Below, in pieces: positions 42,984 to 50,420 of a DNA stretch of 64,000 bases. How positions within the stretch are numbered: position 1 is the stretch's first letter; each line of letters starts with the position of its first letter. Both the position numbers and the translations under genes were made by a program. The notes beneath the pieces are model-generated. The model made no database searches. It was not told the origin of the DNA and saw only the letters and a list, made by a program, of their open reading frames with translations. Source of the DNA: Halovenus aranensis (GTDB taxonomy: Archaea > Halobacteriota > Halobacteria > Halobacteriales > Haloarculaceae); the NCBI RefSeq assembly GCF_900100385.1, contig NZ_FNFC01000006.1, positions 62,001 through 126,000 on the forward strand. Reading direction: 5' to 3'.

Positions 42984-43075
42984 GTGTGCCCGCTCAGGCG
43001 GAGACCGGTTAGAACCCACGACTTCGCCCGAGGAGAGTCGAAACCACGAAAAGTATACGACACGTACAGGTCAGT

Positions 43076-43732
43076 ATGACAGACGAGGATTCCGAGGACA
43101 TCGAAGAAGTCGTCTCTATGTACGAGCGAGACGACGCCGTCGCACCCGGGGAAGCGTCGTCTGATGACCAGGCAGGCGACGACCAGACCGACACCGACGA
43201 GTCGTCACCAGGGTCGAATCTCGAAGCGCCGACGGTCGAACCGGGCGGTGGCGACCTCGAGGAGGTCACCGGGACGTTCTATGTCAAATACGCCCAGGAC
43301 GAATCAGTGACACTCCACGAAGTCGACACGGCCCAAATCTGTACGCTTATCGAGAACCCGGGACTCAAGCGCCACGAGATAATCGAGGGGACTGTCAAGC
43401 AACAGCCCCCGATGGGGGTTTCCTACCTGATAGAGGAACTTGACGACCAGTACTCCATTCCCGTCGAACACAGCTCCGAGGCGCCGACGACCCACGTCTA
43501 CGAAATCGCGACCGAGGAGCTAGACGAGGGCGACGCCATCGCTATCGAACGCGAAGGGAAAGGCGAGATACACATCCTCAACGTCGACGCCGAGCAGACC
43601 GAAGATACCGTCGCGGAACTGCGCGACGACGAGACGACCTACAAGAATGCGGCCCGATACAGTGACGTATCGCGGGTAGAGATTCGGACCGACGACGACG
43701 ATGGCGTCGTCAGTATCCGGTATATGCCCTGA
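43076..43732 (+). CDS. haloarchaeal acidic conserved protein (DUF5812-like)
   Basis: The 218-residue protein has an N-terminal acidic, Asp/Ser-rich disordered part (residues 1-60). A conserved region from about residue 63 (EVTGTFYVKYAQDESVTLHE; GLKRHEIIEGTVKQQPPMGV) to the C-terminus resembles the haloarchaeal DUF5812 group. No catalytic residues are visible. The name is a recollection of family appearance and was not checked. It is divergent from pgi. Confidence 0.6.
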   Translation: MTDEDSEDIEEVVSMYERDDAVAPGEASSDDQAGDDQTDTDESSPGSNLEAPTVEPGGGDLEEVTGTFYVKYAQDESVTLHEVDTAQICTLIENPGLKRHEIIEGTVKQQPPMGVSYLIEELDDQYSIPVEHSSEAPTTHVYEIATEELDEGDAIAIEREGKGEIHILNVDAEQTEDTVAELRDDETTYKNAARYSDVSRVEIRTDDDDGVVSIRYMP

Positions 43733-43834
43733 CTTTTCGGGTGCTGTTGTCTGTACGTTAGCTACGGACGAACCAGCGACAGCGCCGACGCTCGCCAATG
43801 GCCTGTTGACGTTTCCCGCCTGCAGGACAGCACA

Positions 43835-43916
43835 AACTCACAACTGAGACAATTTTGTGAGTTCAATGTGAGTTCAGTGGGTTAATTTTATATACTATTG
43901 TATACTGAACTCACAT
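43835..43916 (+). promoter_or_regulatory. promoter with repeated TGTGAGTTCA operator half-sites
   Basis: TGTGAGTTCA occurs at 43856-43865 and again at 43867-43876, 11 bases (one helical turn) apart. Its exact reverse complement TGAACTCACA lies at 43906-43915, directly before the ATG at 43917. A partial inverse copy AACTCACA is at 43835-43842. The TATA-like TTTATATA (43887-43894) sits between them, about 23-30 bases ahead of the start, so the mRNA is probably leaderless. Binding at these sites would block the TATA box and the start. Confidence 0.8.
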
Positions 43917-44582
43917 ATGGCCAGAGAGATACGAATAACGATCGACGACGACGAGGTTTTCGCGCGGATGAAGCGGACCAAACAGGAGCTTGACCTCTCT
44001 TGGCGGGAAGTACTTCACCGAGGACTTCAGGTAGACAGCCAACCTCAGAACAGGCAGCGAACTCGCCAAGAGCCCGATGTCGACGACCACGATACCATCG
44101 AGGACGATATCGGCGACCGGATCGAGCGTCAGGTCAAAGAGCGCATCGAGTCGTCACTGGAGAATGCCCTGGGAATCGAGACCTACCGTCGAGACAGGGA
44201 CAACCGAGCGCCGACGAGATACGAAGACGACGTTCAGTCCCTGGAAAACGCAGAGGACGCGGTGATTACATTTCCGTTTCTCGACGAGGCGCCAGCCTAC
44301 AAGATTCCGCTACGGGTCGAACTCGAGATGCGGGCCGGTGGTGTCGACGTAACAGTCGTCACAGTCAGGCAGGGTAAGTCCGTCGACGGGATGAACGCCT
44401 TCGACCGCAGTACCCGACACAGGATTGCAGAGGGGCTGGCGACCGGGTCGTCAGTCCATCTCGAACTCGGCGGCGGCGAGGAGACGTACCGTGTCACGCC
44501 AGTCCTCTCCTGGGGCCGAGACGACGACGGCAACCCGACGGTCGATACTGTCGAAATCGAAGACGTGGTGTTCGAGGAGTGA
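43917..44582 (+). CDS. haloarchaeal conserved protein with an RHH-like N-terminus
   Basis: The 221-residue protein begins REIRITIDDDEVFARMKRTK followed by QELDLSWREVLHRGL. This has the strand-helix-helix look of ribbon-helix-helix proteins and is a common haloarchaeal N-terminus. A charged linker and a beta-rich C-terminal domain (AVITFPFLDEAPAYKIPLRV; VTVVTVRQGKSVDGMNAFDR) follow. It could itself be the repressor of the repeated half-sites ahead of it. It is followed, with overlap or a short gap, by a winged-helix gene. Confidence 0.65.
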   Translation: MAREIRITIDDDEVFARMKRTKQELDLSWREVLHRGLQVDSQPQNRQRTRQEPDVDDHDTIEDDIGDRIERQVKERIESSLENALGIETYRRDRDNRAPTRYEDDVQSLENAEDAVITFPFLDEAPAYKIPLRVELEMRAGGVDVTVVTVRQGKSVDGMNAFDRSTRHRIAEGLATGSSVHLELGGGEETYRVTPVLSWGRDDDGNPTVDTVEIEDVVFEE

Positions 44583-44590
44583 CCCGAACG

Positions 44591-44905
44591 ATGAACGCAA
44601 CACCGTCTGACGACTCGTTTACCGGGCCGGAGTTGCAGGCATCTATCGGCGCGCTTCTCGCTGACGAGACCCGCATCCGGATTCTCGAAGCACTGTACGA
44701 TGTGCGTGCAGACGCCACCGACGCCAATGGGCTGCCGTTCTCGACGCTTCGCCGACGCGTAGACGTGGCGGACTCGGGCCGGTTCAACTATCATCTCAGC
44801 CAGCTGCAAGACCAACTCGTCGAAAAGGAAAACGAGCAGTACGTTCTGACACCAATCGGCACGCGACTCGTCCGCGCGTTCGACCAGCGAGACGACCAGT
44901 CCTGA
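44591..44905 (+). CDS. ArsR-like winged-helix regulator
   Basis: The 104-residue protein has the ArsR-type layout: GALLADETRIRILEALYDV, then the recognition region FSTLRRRVDVADSGRFNYHL and a wing KENEQYVLTPIGTRLVRAF. The ATG at 44591 is nine bases past the upstream stop; a GTG at 44579 overlapping that stop is an alternative. It is cotranscribed with the RHH-like gene, so either may bind the TGTGAGTTCA sites. The effector is unknown. Confidence 0.78.
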   Translation: MNATPSDDSFTGPELQASIGALLADETRIRILEALYDVRADATDANGLPFSTLRRRVDVADSGRFNYHLSQLQDQLVEKENEQYVLTPIGTRLVRAFDQRDDQS

Positions 44906-44915
44906 CAGCTCCGTC

Positions 44916-45479
44916 CTACTCGGGCGTTGGAACGTCGGTGGGCTCTCTGGCAAGCAGTGTTGCGTACTCTGTCACCTTCCGACCAAGCTTCTCGATTCGC
45001 TGACGGGTGTCCTCGTCAGTCAGCCGACCGTCTTCGATAACGTTGCTGACGTTCGGTATGCCGACTTGATGGGAGAGCGGCACCGCACGCAACCAGACAC
45101 AGATTGTCCGGAGATGCAGCAGGGACGGCGTCGGGAAACGGCCGCCAGCGACGGTCAACAGGCCGACGGGCTTGTCCTCGAACTCCTCGAACCCACAGTA
45201 ATCGAGGGCCGTCTTCAGCGGCGAGGCGATAGAGCCGTGATAGATCGGTGTCCCGAGGACGATGCCGTCGGCCGCACGCATCTCGCGTCGTAGCGCCCGC
45301 GCGTCGCCGGCGTCTTTCGCGTCTCCGTCGTACATCGGCAGGTCGTACTCTCGCAGGTCGACCATTGTCGTCTGTGCCTGTGCTTCCTCGGCCGCTGCAA
45401 GCGTGTGTGCTAGCGCGACCCGCGTCGCACTGTCGCCGCGTAAGCTCCCACAGATAGCGACTAACTGCGTCTCTCTCAT
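44916..45479 (-). CDS. NAD(P)H-dependent FMN reductase family protein
   Basis: The 187-residue protein has the FMN-binding start LVAICGSLRGDSATRVALAH (G-S-L-R-x-x-S) and the second FMN loop GIVLGTPIYHGSIASPLKTALDYCG, both typical of the SsuE/NADPH-dependent FMN reductase fold. Such proteins reduce FMN, quinones, azo dyes or metals in the cytoplasm. The physiological substrate is not indicated. It is convergent with the regulator pair. Confidence 0.88.
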   Translation of the reverse strand: MRETQLVAICGSLRGDSATRVALAHTLAAAEEAQAQTTMVDLREYDLPMYDGDAKDAGDARALRREMRAADGIVLGTPIYHGSIASPLKTALDYCGFEEFEDKPVGLLTVAGGRFPTPSLLHLRTICVWLRAVPLSHQVGIPNVSNVIEDGRLTDEDTRQRIEKLGRKVTEYATLLAREPTDVPTPE

Positions 45480-45553
45480 CCTCTCTCGATTCTTTTGGGA
45501 GGATAAAAGGTGTTTTCTGAATCCAATTACTGTAATTTAATGGTAACGTTAGG

Positions 45554-45847
45554 TTACTGCGTTGTGAGTTGCTGTACGTCCTCGACGCCGACGGTATCCG
45601 ACAGCATCCGGCGCAACTCGGCAACCGAACTGGGCGTTTCGATGGCTGCACGCACTGTGACGACAGTCGCCGAGAGACCGGGGTCGATTCCCTCGATGCG
45701 CTCGACGGTCGCGGTCTGGACGGTGTCGACAGCAGCCAGGCGTTGCTGGGCGTCGGTCGCGAGGGTGGCGTCGGCGTTCTCGGGGACCCGCACCGAGACA
45801 GTGGCGGTGACCCGTGTCGATTCACCTCGATGTGTCGAAACTGACAT
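45554..45847 (-). CDS. small conserved acidic protein
   Basis: The 97-residue protein has a beta-alpha-like pattern with no Cys or recognisable motif (TVSVRVPENADATLATDAQQ; VVTVRAAIETPSSVAELRRM). It is probably soluble. It ends about 70 bases ahead of the FMN reductase start on the same strand and could be cotranscribed. I do not recognise a family. Confidence 0.5.
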   Translation of the reverse strand: MSVSTHRGESTRVTATVSVRVPENADATLATDAQQRLAAVDTVQTATVERIEGIDPGLSATVVTVRAAIETPSSVAELRRMLSDTVGVEDVQQLTTQ

Positions 45848-46466
45848 TGGATGTTCCTCTGTTGTCTAGTGTGGTTGGTAAGACGTTGCGTTACGACGAG
45901 TGAAAGCCAAATAGCGTCCGGCCGGAAGCGGCGCCGGTGACAGCCCCGTGTTCCCCGTCCCCGGGCGGGTAGTCCGCGTGAGGGGACGAGTTATGGGGTC
46001 AACGGTCCCGAAGAAGACTCGGAACGTGTAGCTTCGGGGCGTCGATATTCAGGGCACAAATACCCCGCATCACACGCCCGACAGACTCGCCACCGAACGG
46101 AGTCGTGGCTCCATAACGGGCGGCAAACGCGTGGTGGCGAGAGACTGTCATCGTGTGAATCACCGCATTCGGACTGTGTTCGATAACGTGTCAGTCGGCA
46201 ATTGTGTTAAATCTACCTGGGGAATGAGAAACACACCCACGGCCTTCGTCGGCGACTGTCACCGGACAAGAGACCGCTGACAGTCACAGCTGTGTATCGG
46301 CCGGTGACTGTGGCCAGCACTCCCAAGCCGACACTTCTTCGAAAGCGCTTTAGGGGCTGCTAGGACAGTAATGTATACAGCCTGTGTGGAGTTGATGACG
46401 CTCCCAGCCGGAATAGGATTACACCGCTATCGGGCGGACGTGGCACTTGCCGCGGACGGCGGGGGA
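45848..46466. other. gene-poor stretch rich in perfect inverted repeats, candidate structured RNA
   Basis: No supported protein gene is present. Perfect stems include CGTCCCC/GGGGACG (45956-45962/45982-45988) with an inner GCGG/CCGC, CCCGAAG/CTTCGGG (46007-46013/46032-46038), and GACAG plus CTCGCCACC against GGTGGCGAG plus CTGTC (46080-46094/46133-46149). A GGAG/CTCC hairpin lies inside the last. Later come GTCACCGG/CCGGTGAC (46258-46265/46301-46308) and the palindrome CACAGCTGTG (46285-46294). Either strand could encode an RNA. I found no RNase P or SRP signature. The end next to 46488 may hold the promoter and leader of the ribosomal operon. Confidence 0.45.
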
Positions 46467-46480
46467 GTGTGAGCTCACAC
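46467..46480. repeat. 14-bp perfect palindrome in the rpl7ae leader
   Basis: GTGTGAGCTCACAC lies four bases ahead of the ribosome-binding site GGAGGTG (46484-46490) of rpl7ae. As RNA it could form a hairpin next to the start. As DNA it could be an operator. L7Ae is known in some archaea to control its own mRNA leader, which makes this position notable. Confidence 0.6.
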
Positions 46481-46499
46481 ACAGGAGGTGAACACAACC

Positions 46500-46862
46500 A
46501 TGCCAGTATACGTTGACTTCGACGTCCCGGCAGACCTCGAGGAGGACGCGCTCGAAGCCCTCGAAGTCGCCAGGGATACGGGAGCTGTAAAGAAAGGTAC
46601 AAACGAGACGACAAAGGCCGTCGAGCGAGGGAACGCAGACCTCGTTTTCGTCGCCGAAGACGTTCAGCCCGAGGAGGTCGTCATGCACCTCCCCGAGCTG
46701 GCCGACGAAAAGAACGTCCCGTTCCTCTTCGTCGAGGCACAGGACGACATCGGCCACGCCGCAGGGCTGGAAGTCGGCAGTGCCGCTGCTGCCATCACCG
46801 ACGCCGGCGACGCCTCGACGGATGTCGAGGATATCGCCGAGAAAGTCGAGGAACTCCGCTGA
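46500..46862 (+). CDS. rpl7ae: ribosomal protein L7Ae
   Basis: L7Ae binds kink-turns in 23S rRNA and in C/D and H/ACA guide RNPs, and it is also a subunit of archaeal RNase P. The 120-residue protein has the signature [20 protein letters not shown] (about 29-48) followed by [21 protein letters not shown] choose the ATG at 46500, nine bases after GGAGGTG; the GTG at 46488 overlaps that ribosome-binding site. It opens the operon rpl7ae-rps28e-rpl24e-ndk. Confidence 0.96.
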   Translation: MPVYVDFDVPADLEEDALEALEVARDTGAVKKGTNETTKAVERGNADLVFVAEDVQPEEVVMHLPELADEKNVPFLFVEAQDDIGHAAGLEVGSAAAAITDAGDASTDVEDIAEKVEELR

Positions 46863-46873
46863 GGTGACCACGG

Positions 46874-47101
46874 ATGAGTGCAGAGGACGCAGACGACGGC
46901 GGTTCCACGCCAGCTGAGGTTATCGAAATCGTGGGCAAGACCGGAATGCACGGCGAGGCCATGCAGGTCAAATGCCGCATCCGGGAAGGCTCGAACAAGG
47001 GCCGTATCATCACCCGGAACGTGCTCGGTCCTGTCCGCGAAGGCGATGTCCTCCAGCTGCGAGAGACAGCTCGCGAAGCCGACACTATCGGAGGACAATA
47101 A
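46874..47101 (+). CDS. rps28e: ribosomal protein S28e
   Basis: The 75-residue protein of the small subunit has the conserved [20 protein letters not shown], then [20 protein letters not shown]. It begins 11 bases after rpl7ae. Its stop TAA shares its last base with the ATG of rpl24e (TAATG), so translation is coupled. The C-terminal L-R-E-T-x-R-E-A is typical. Confidence 0.95.
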   Translation: MSAEDADDGGSTPAEVIEIVGKTGMHGEAMQVKCRIREGSNKGRIITRNVLGPVREGDVLQLRETAREADTIGGQ

Positions 47102-47442
47102 TGGTTCAAGAACGGACGTGTGATTACACCGGCGAGGAAATCGAGCCCGGCACGGGCAAGATGTACGTCAAGACAGACGGTACTATCCTCTGGTTTAAAG
47201 ACGCCAAAGCAGAGAAAAACTACTTCCTCGGCCGCGAATCGCGGGACCTCGAATGGATTGGCTACGAGGACGACGACGAAACCGCGACCGAGGACGAGGC
47301 TGCTGTCGAGACGACCGAAGACACTGAGCCCGAAGCCGAAGACACCGATGCTGATGGCGCGGAAGCCGACTCCGACGAGGAGTCCGACGGTGATGCCGAG
47401 GAAACAGAGGCAGACGACGAAGAGACGGAGGCCGAAGCATGA
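47101..47442 (+). CDS. rpl24e: ribosomal protein L24e with an acidic C-terminal extension
   Basis: The N-terminal 55 residues are L24e-like: [20 protein letters not shown], then [20 protein letters not shown]. Only one cysteine of the usual C-x2-C pairs remains (C7), so the zinc site is lost. From about residue 58 to the end (113) the chain is almost only Asp, Glu, Ala and Thr. This haloarchaeal acidic tail has no known ribosomal contact. GGAGGAC (47091-47097) is its ribosome-binding site. Confidence 0.93.
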   Translation: MVQERTCDYTGEEIEPGTGKMYVKTDGTILWFKDAKAEKNYFLGRESRDLEWIGYEDDDETATEDEAAVETTEDTEPEAEDTDADGAEADSDEESDGDAEETEADDEETEAEA

Positions 47443-47903
47443 GCGAGCAGGAACAGACGTTCGTCATGGTCAAACCCGACGGTGTCCAGCGCGGCCTCAT
47501 CGGCGAGATTATCTCGCGGTTCGAGGAGCGTGGTCTGAAGCTCGTTGGCGCGAAGTTCATGCAGATTGACCGGGAGCTTGCCGAGGAGCACTACGGCGAA
47601 CACGAAGACAAGCCATTCTTCGACGACCTCGTCGACTTTATCACCGCAGGTCCGGTGATGGCGATGGTCTGGGAGGGCCAGGACGCGGTCCGACAGGTTC
47701 GGAGCATGATGGGCGAGACCGACCCGGCAGAGTCCGCGCCCGGTACCATCCGTGGCGACCTCGGACTCGACCTCGGGCGGAACGTCATCCACGGCTCCGA
47801 CCACGAAGACCCGGGTGCAAACGAGCGGGAAATCGACCTGTTCTTCGACGACGACGAGCTGACCGAGTGGGAACGCGTCGACGAGACCTGGCTCTACGAG
47901 TAG
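47439..47903 (+). CDS. ndk: nucleoside diphosphate kinase
   Basis: Ndk moves the gamma phosphate between nucleoside di- and triphosphates through a phospho-His. The active site is [20 protein letters not shown], with the catalytic His in N-V-I-H-G-S-D (about residue 118). The start [20 protein letters not shown] is also conserved. The 154-residue length fits. Its ATG overlaps the rpl24e stop (ATGA). Confidence 0.97.
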   Translation: MSEQEQTFVMVKPDGVQRGLIGEIISRFEERGLKLVGAKFMQIDRELAEEHYGEHEDKPFFDDLVDFITAGPVMAMVWEGQDAVRQVRSMMGETDPAESAPGTIRGDLGLDLGRNVIHGSDHEDPGANEREIDLFFDDDELTEWERVDETWLYE

Positions 47904-48341
47904 CTACCTGAGGTCGAACTCTCGGCCGCCTCGCTCTGTGATGTCGAGCTGATACGGCGTGAGTTCGGTTCTTTCCGGCGAATCTGCCCAGGAAATCGGA
48001 TTCGGGACAGACTGTGAGTTGTTCGCCAGTGCCGCGAACCCTCGCTCGGCGTCCTGATAGGAACACTCCGACAGGACGCCACGAACGACGACACTCCGCC
48101 AGCGCTGGCCAGGCTCTGTTTCCTCGTAGACGGTGACGCTCACGCGCTGGTTCTCCTGGAGGTGGCGTTTCTTGTCGCTTGTCTCCCCACCAGTCATCTG
48201 GAGGACAAACAGGTCCTCGTCGGGGACGTATCCGAAACACATCGGCACCTGATAGGGCGCATTGTCGCCGTTGATGGCTAAGACGCCGACGCCGTTTCGT
48301 TCCAGTACGGTCGCGATTACGTCGTCACTCAGAGGTTTCAT
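47904..48341 (-). CDS. pyridoxamine 5'-phosphate oxidase-like FMN-binding protein
   Basis: The 145-residue protein has the split-barrel outline of this group: VLERNGVGVLAINGDNAPYQ, then VPMCFGYVPDEDLFVLQMTG and RVSVTVYEETEPGQRWRSVVV. The W-R-S-V-V-V-R-G-V stretch is a common strand. Members bind FMN or heme or reduce F420-linked substrates. The substrate is not indicated. It lies convergent to ndk. Confidence 0.8.
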   Translation of the reverse strand: MKPLSDDVIATVLERNGVGVLAINGDNAPYQVPMCFGYVPDEDLFVLQMTGGETSDKKRHLQENQRVSVTVYEETEPGQRWRSVVVRGVLSECSYQDAERGFAALANNSQSVPNPISWADSPERTELTPYQLDITERGGREFDLR

Positions 48342-48511
48342 ATCTCTCTGAGATACTGTCCAGGGCGTGGTAGTTTGCGCGCTGGCCGTTGGGAGGGGGT
48401 GTCGGTCGCATGAGTGTTGTTTTGACGGGAGCCGGTTAGAGGGTGGCGGGCTGTTTTCACGGGTTTGGAATCACCGGGCGTTTTAGAAGGGAGTTGACAG
48501 TACTCTCAGCC

Positions 48512-50380
48512 ATGGCCACTGGTAGTGAGGGGAACTTTATCGAATGGGACGACGAGCGCTATAGCACAGACATCGAGCGCTTCGACAAGCAACACCAGCA
48601 GCTGTTCAAACTGCTGAACGAGCTTCACGTTGCGATGAACAAAGGCGAGTCAGACGACGAGATACGTCGTATCCTCGTCGAACTGGAGCGATACACCGAG
48701 TATCACTTCGGCGACGAAGAGGAGTTCATGCAGGATTGTGGGTTCTCGATGGACTGTGCCGACTGTTTTTATAACCACAAGGAGAAACACGCCGAGTTCG
48801 CAGAGAAGGTGACCGACCTCCGGCAGAAACACGAGGCGGGCGAGTACATCACGATGGAGGTGCTGATGTTCGTCCGAGACTGGCTCGACTCTCACATCGC
48901 CGGAATGAACCAGGACCAGAACTACAGCGAGTATTACCACGACGAGATTCCCGACGACTACGAGTACTCGCCAGGGAAGCTCAAAAAGGACAGAGACGTC
49001 GAGGCCGCTCATCCAGAGGCACTACAGGACGCGTCGATGGACGACCACGAGGTATCGCTCGCGAGTGACATCCACGACGGTGGCTCACTCTCGATACCCG
49101 ACGAGCCGGTGGCGGCGTGGTTCGACCGAACTGCCCAGACCTACGACGACGAGCCGGCTGTTCGGCCCCGGAACCCGGCAGACACGGAAACACAGACGTT
49201 CGCCCAGTTCAGAGAGCGTGCCCGAAAAGTCGCGGCGGGCCTGCTCGAACAGGGGCTCGGTCCCGGCGACCGCGTCGGCATCTACGCCGAGCCGTGTTAC
49301 AAGTGGTCAGTCGTCGATATGGCTTGTCACCTGGCCGGACTGGTTTCGGTCCCCGTCTCGACGCTGTACTCCGAGGGGCGGGCACTGCACGTCATCGACG
49401 ACGCCGGAGTCGACGTACTCGTCGCTGAACCCACGCTGCCAGTCGTCCTCGAACGCCAGGTCGACGGCGTCATTCCAATCGAAGACCTCCCGGCCGCTGA
49501 ACCCGACGGTTTGCCCGGCTTCGACCGGAAAGAGAGTAACGTCGCGACGATTGTCTACAAGCTTGGTACAGACAAACACCCGCGAGGATGTGCGCTGACG
49601 AACCGGAACCTGCTCGGTGCCGTCCAGATGTTTGCCGAGGAACTCCCGCTCGGGGCCGGGAGCGTCGGGACGTGTTTCCTGCCGATGGCACATATCTACC
49701 AGCGCGTGGCCGCCTACTATCTGTGGCACACCGGCGGCTCTGTGGCCTACATGGACGCAGATGCACTCGACGAGCAGCTTCCCGCGGCTCGGCCAGACGT
49801 GATGGTCGGCGTCCCGCAGGGGTACGAACGGCTCTGTGAGACGATTCAGGACCGAATGACTGAACTCTCGGGGGCGAGGAAACTCGTCGCCGGCGACGGC
49901 GATGTGGCGCGGGCCTACGGCGAGCGCATGCGCGAGGGTGAGAGTGCGTCGATGGGACTTTCGCTCAAACAGCGGATGGCCGAGCGGACGGTCTTCCCAT
50001 CACTCCGCGAGGAGTTCGGGCTCGACGACCTCGAGTACGCGCTGACCGGAACCAACAGCATCGACGACGACGTGTTACACTTCTTCTGGGGGCTCGGTGT
50101 CCCAGTTAGAGAGATATACGAGTCGACGGAGCTGACGGGGCTGGCGACGATTACCGAGCCCGAAGACTATCGGGCCGACGTCGTCGGCTCGCCGTTCCCT
50201 GGGACCGAAATCGCGCTGGCCGAGGACGGCGAAATCCTCCTGCGGGGACAGAACGTCATGGACGGCTACTGGGATGACGAGGACGCCACAGCCTACGCGA
50301 TTCGAGACGGCTGGTATCACACCGGCGACCTCGGCGAGTTCGCCGACGACGGTGCGCTCCGGGTGACCGGCCGGAAGTGA
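48512..50380 (+). CDS. hemerythrin domain fused to a lid-less adenylate-forming enzyme
   Basis: Residues 1-140 are a bacteriohemerythrin-like domain: FDKQHQQLFKLLNELH, YTEYHFGDEEEFMQ, NHKEKHAEF and WLDSHIAGMNQD supply most diiron ligands. The usual final Asp five residues after the last His is Asn here. An insert with three Cys (CGFSMDCADC) precedes the H-x3-H pair. Residues about 195-620 are an ANL (acyl-CoA synthetase) large domain, but the A3 loop reads YKLGTDKHPRGCALT instead of T-S-G-T-T-G-x-P-K-G. The chain stops at DDGALRVTGRK, exactly where the C-terminal lid begins. It may be an O2-responsive pseudoenzyme or may need a partner lid. I use the ATG at 48512. Confidence 0.85.
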   Translation: MATGSEGNFIEWDDERYSTDIERFDKQHQQLFKLLNELHVAMNKGESDDEIRRILVELERYTEYHFGDEEEFMQDCGFSMDCADCFYNHKEKHAEFAEKVTDLRQKHEAGEYITMEVLMFVRDWLDSHIAGMNQDQNYSEYYHDEIPDDYEYSPGKLKKDRDVEAAHPEALQDASMDDHEVSLASDIHDGGSLSIPDEPVAAWFDRTAQTYDDEPAVRPRNPADTETQTFAQFRERARKVAAGLLEQGLGPGDRVGIYAEPCYKWSVVDMACHLAGLVSVPVSTLYSEGRALHVIDDAGVDVLVAEPTLPVVLERQVDGVIPIEDLPAAEPDGLPGFDRKESNVATIVYKLGTDKHPRGCALTNRNLLGAVQMFAEELPLGAGSVGTCFLPMAHIYQRVAAYYLWHTGGSVAYMDADALDEQLPAARPDVMVGVPQGYERLCETIQDRMTELSGARKLVAGDGDVARAYGERMREGESASMGLSLKQRMAERTVFPSLREEFGLDDLEYALTGTNSIDDDVLHFFWGLGVPVREIYESTELTGLATITEPEDYRADVVGSPFPGTEIALAEDGEILLRGQNVMDGYWDDEDATAYAIRDGWYHTGDLGEFADDGALRVTGRK

Positions 50381-50420
50381 CGTAAACGAATTTATGCGGG
50401 CGCTGCGTTAGATGAGGGGT

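Noticed and set aside
45848-46466. RNase P RNA or SRP RNA gene
   Set aside because: I looked on both strands for the GAGGAAA and ACAGAA elements of RNase P RNA and the GGAAG-AGCAG loop of SRP RNA and found none.
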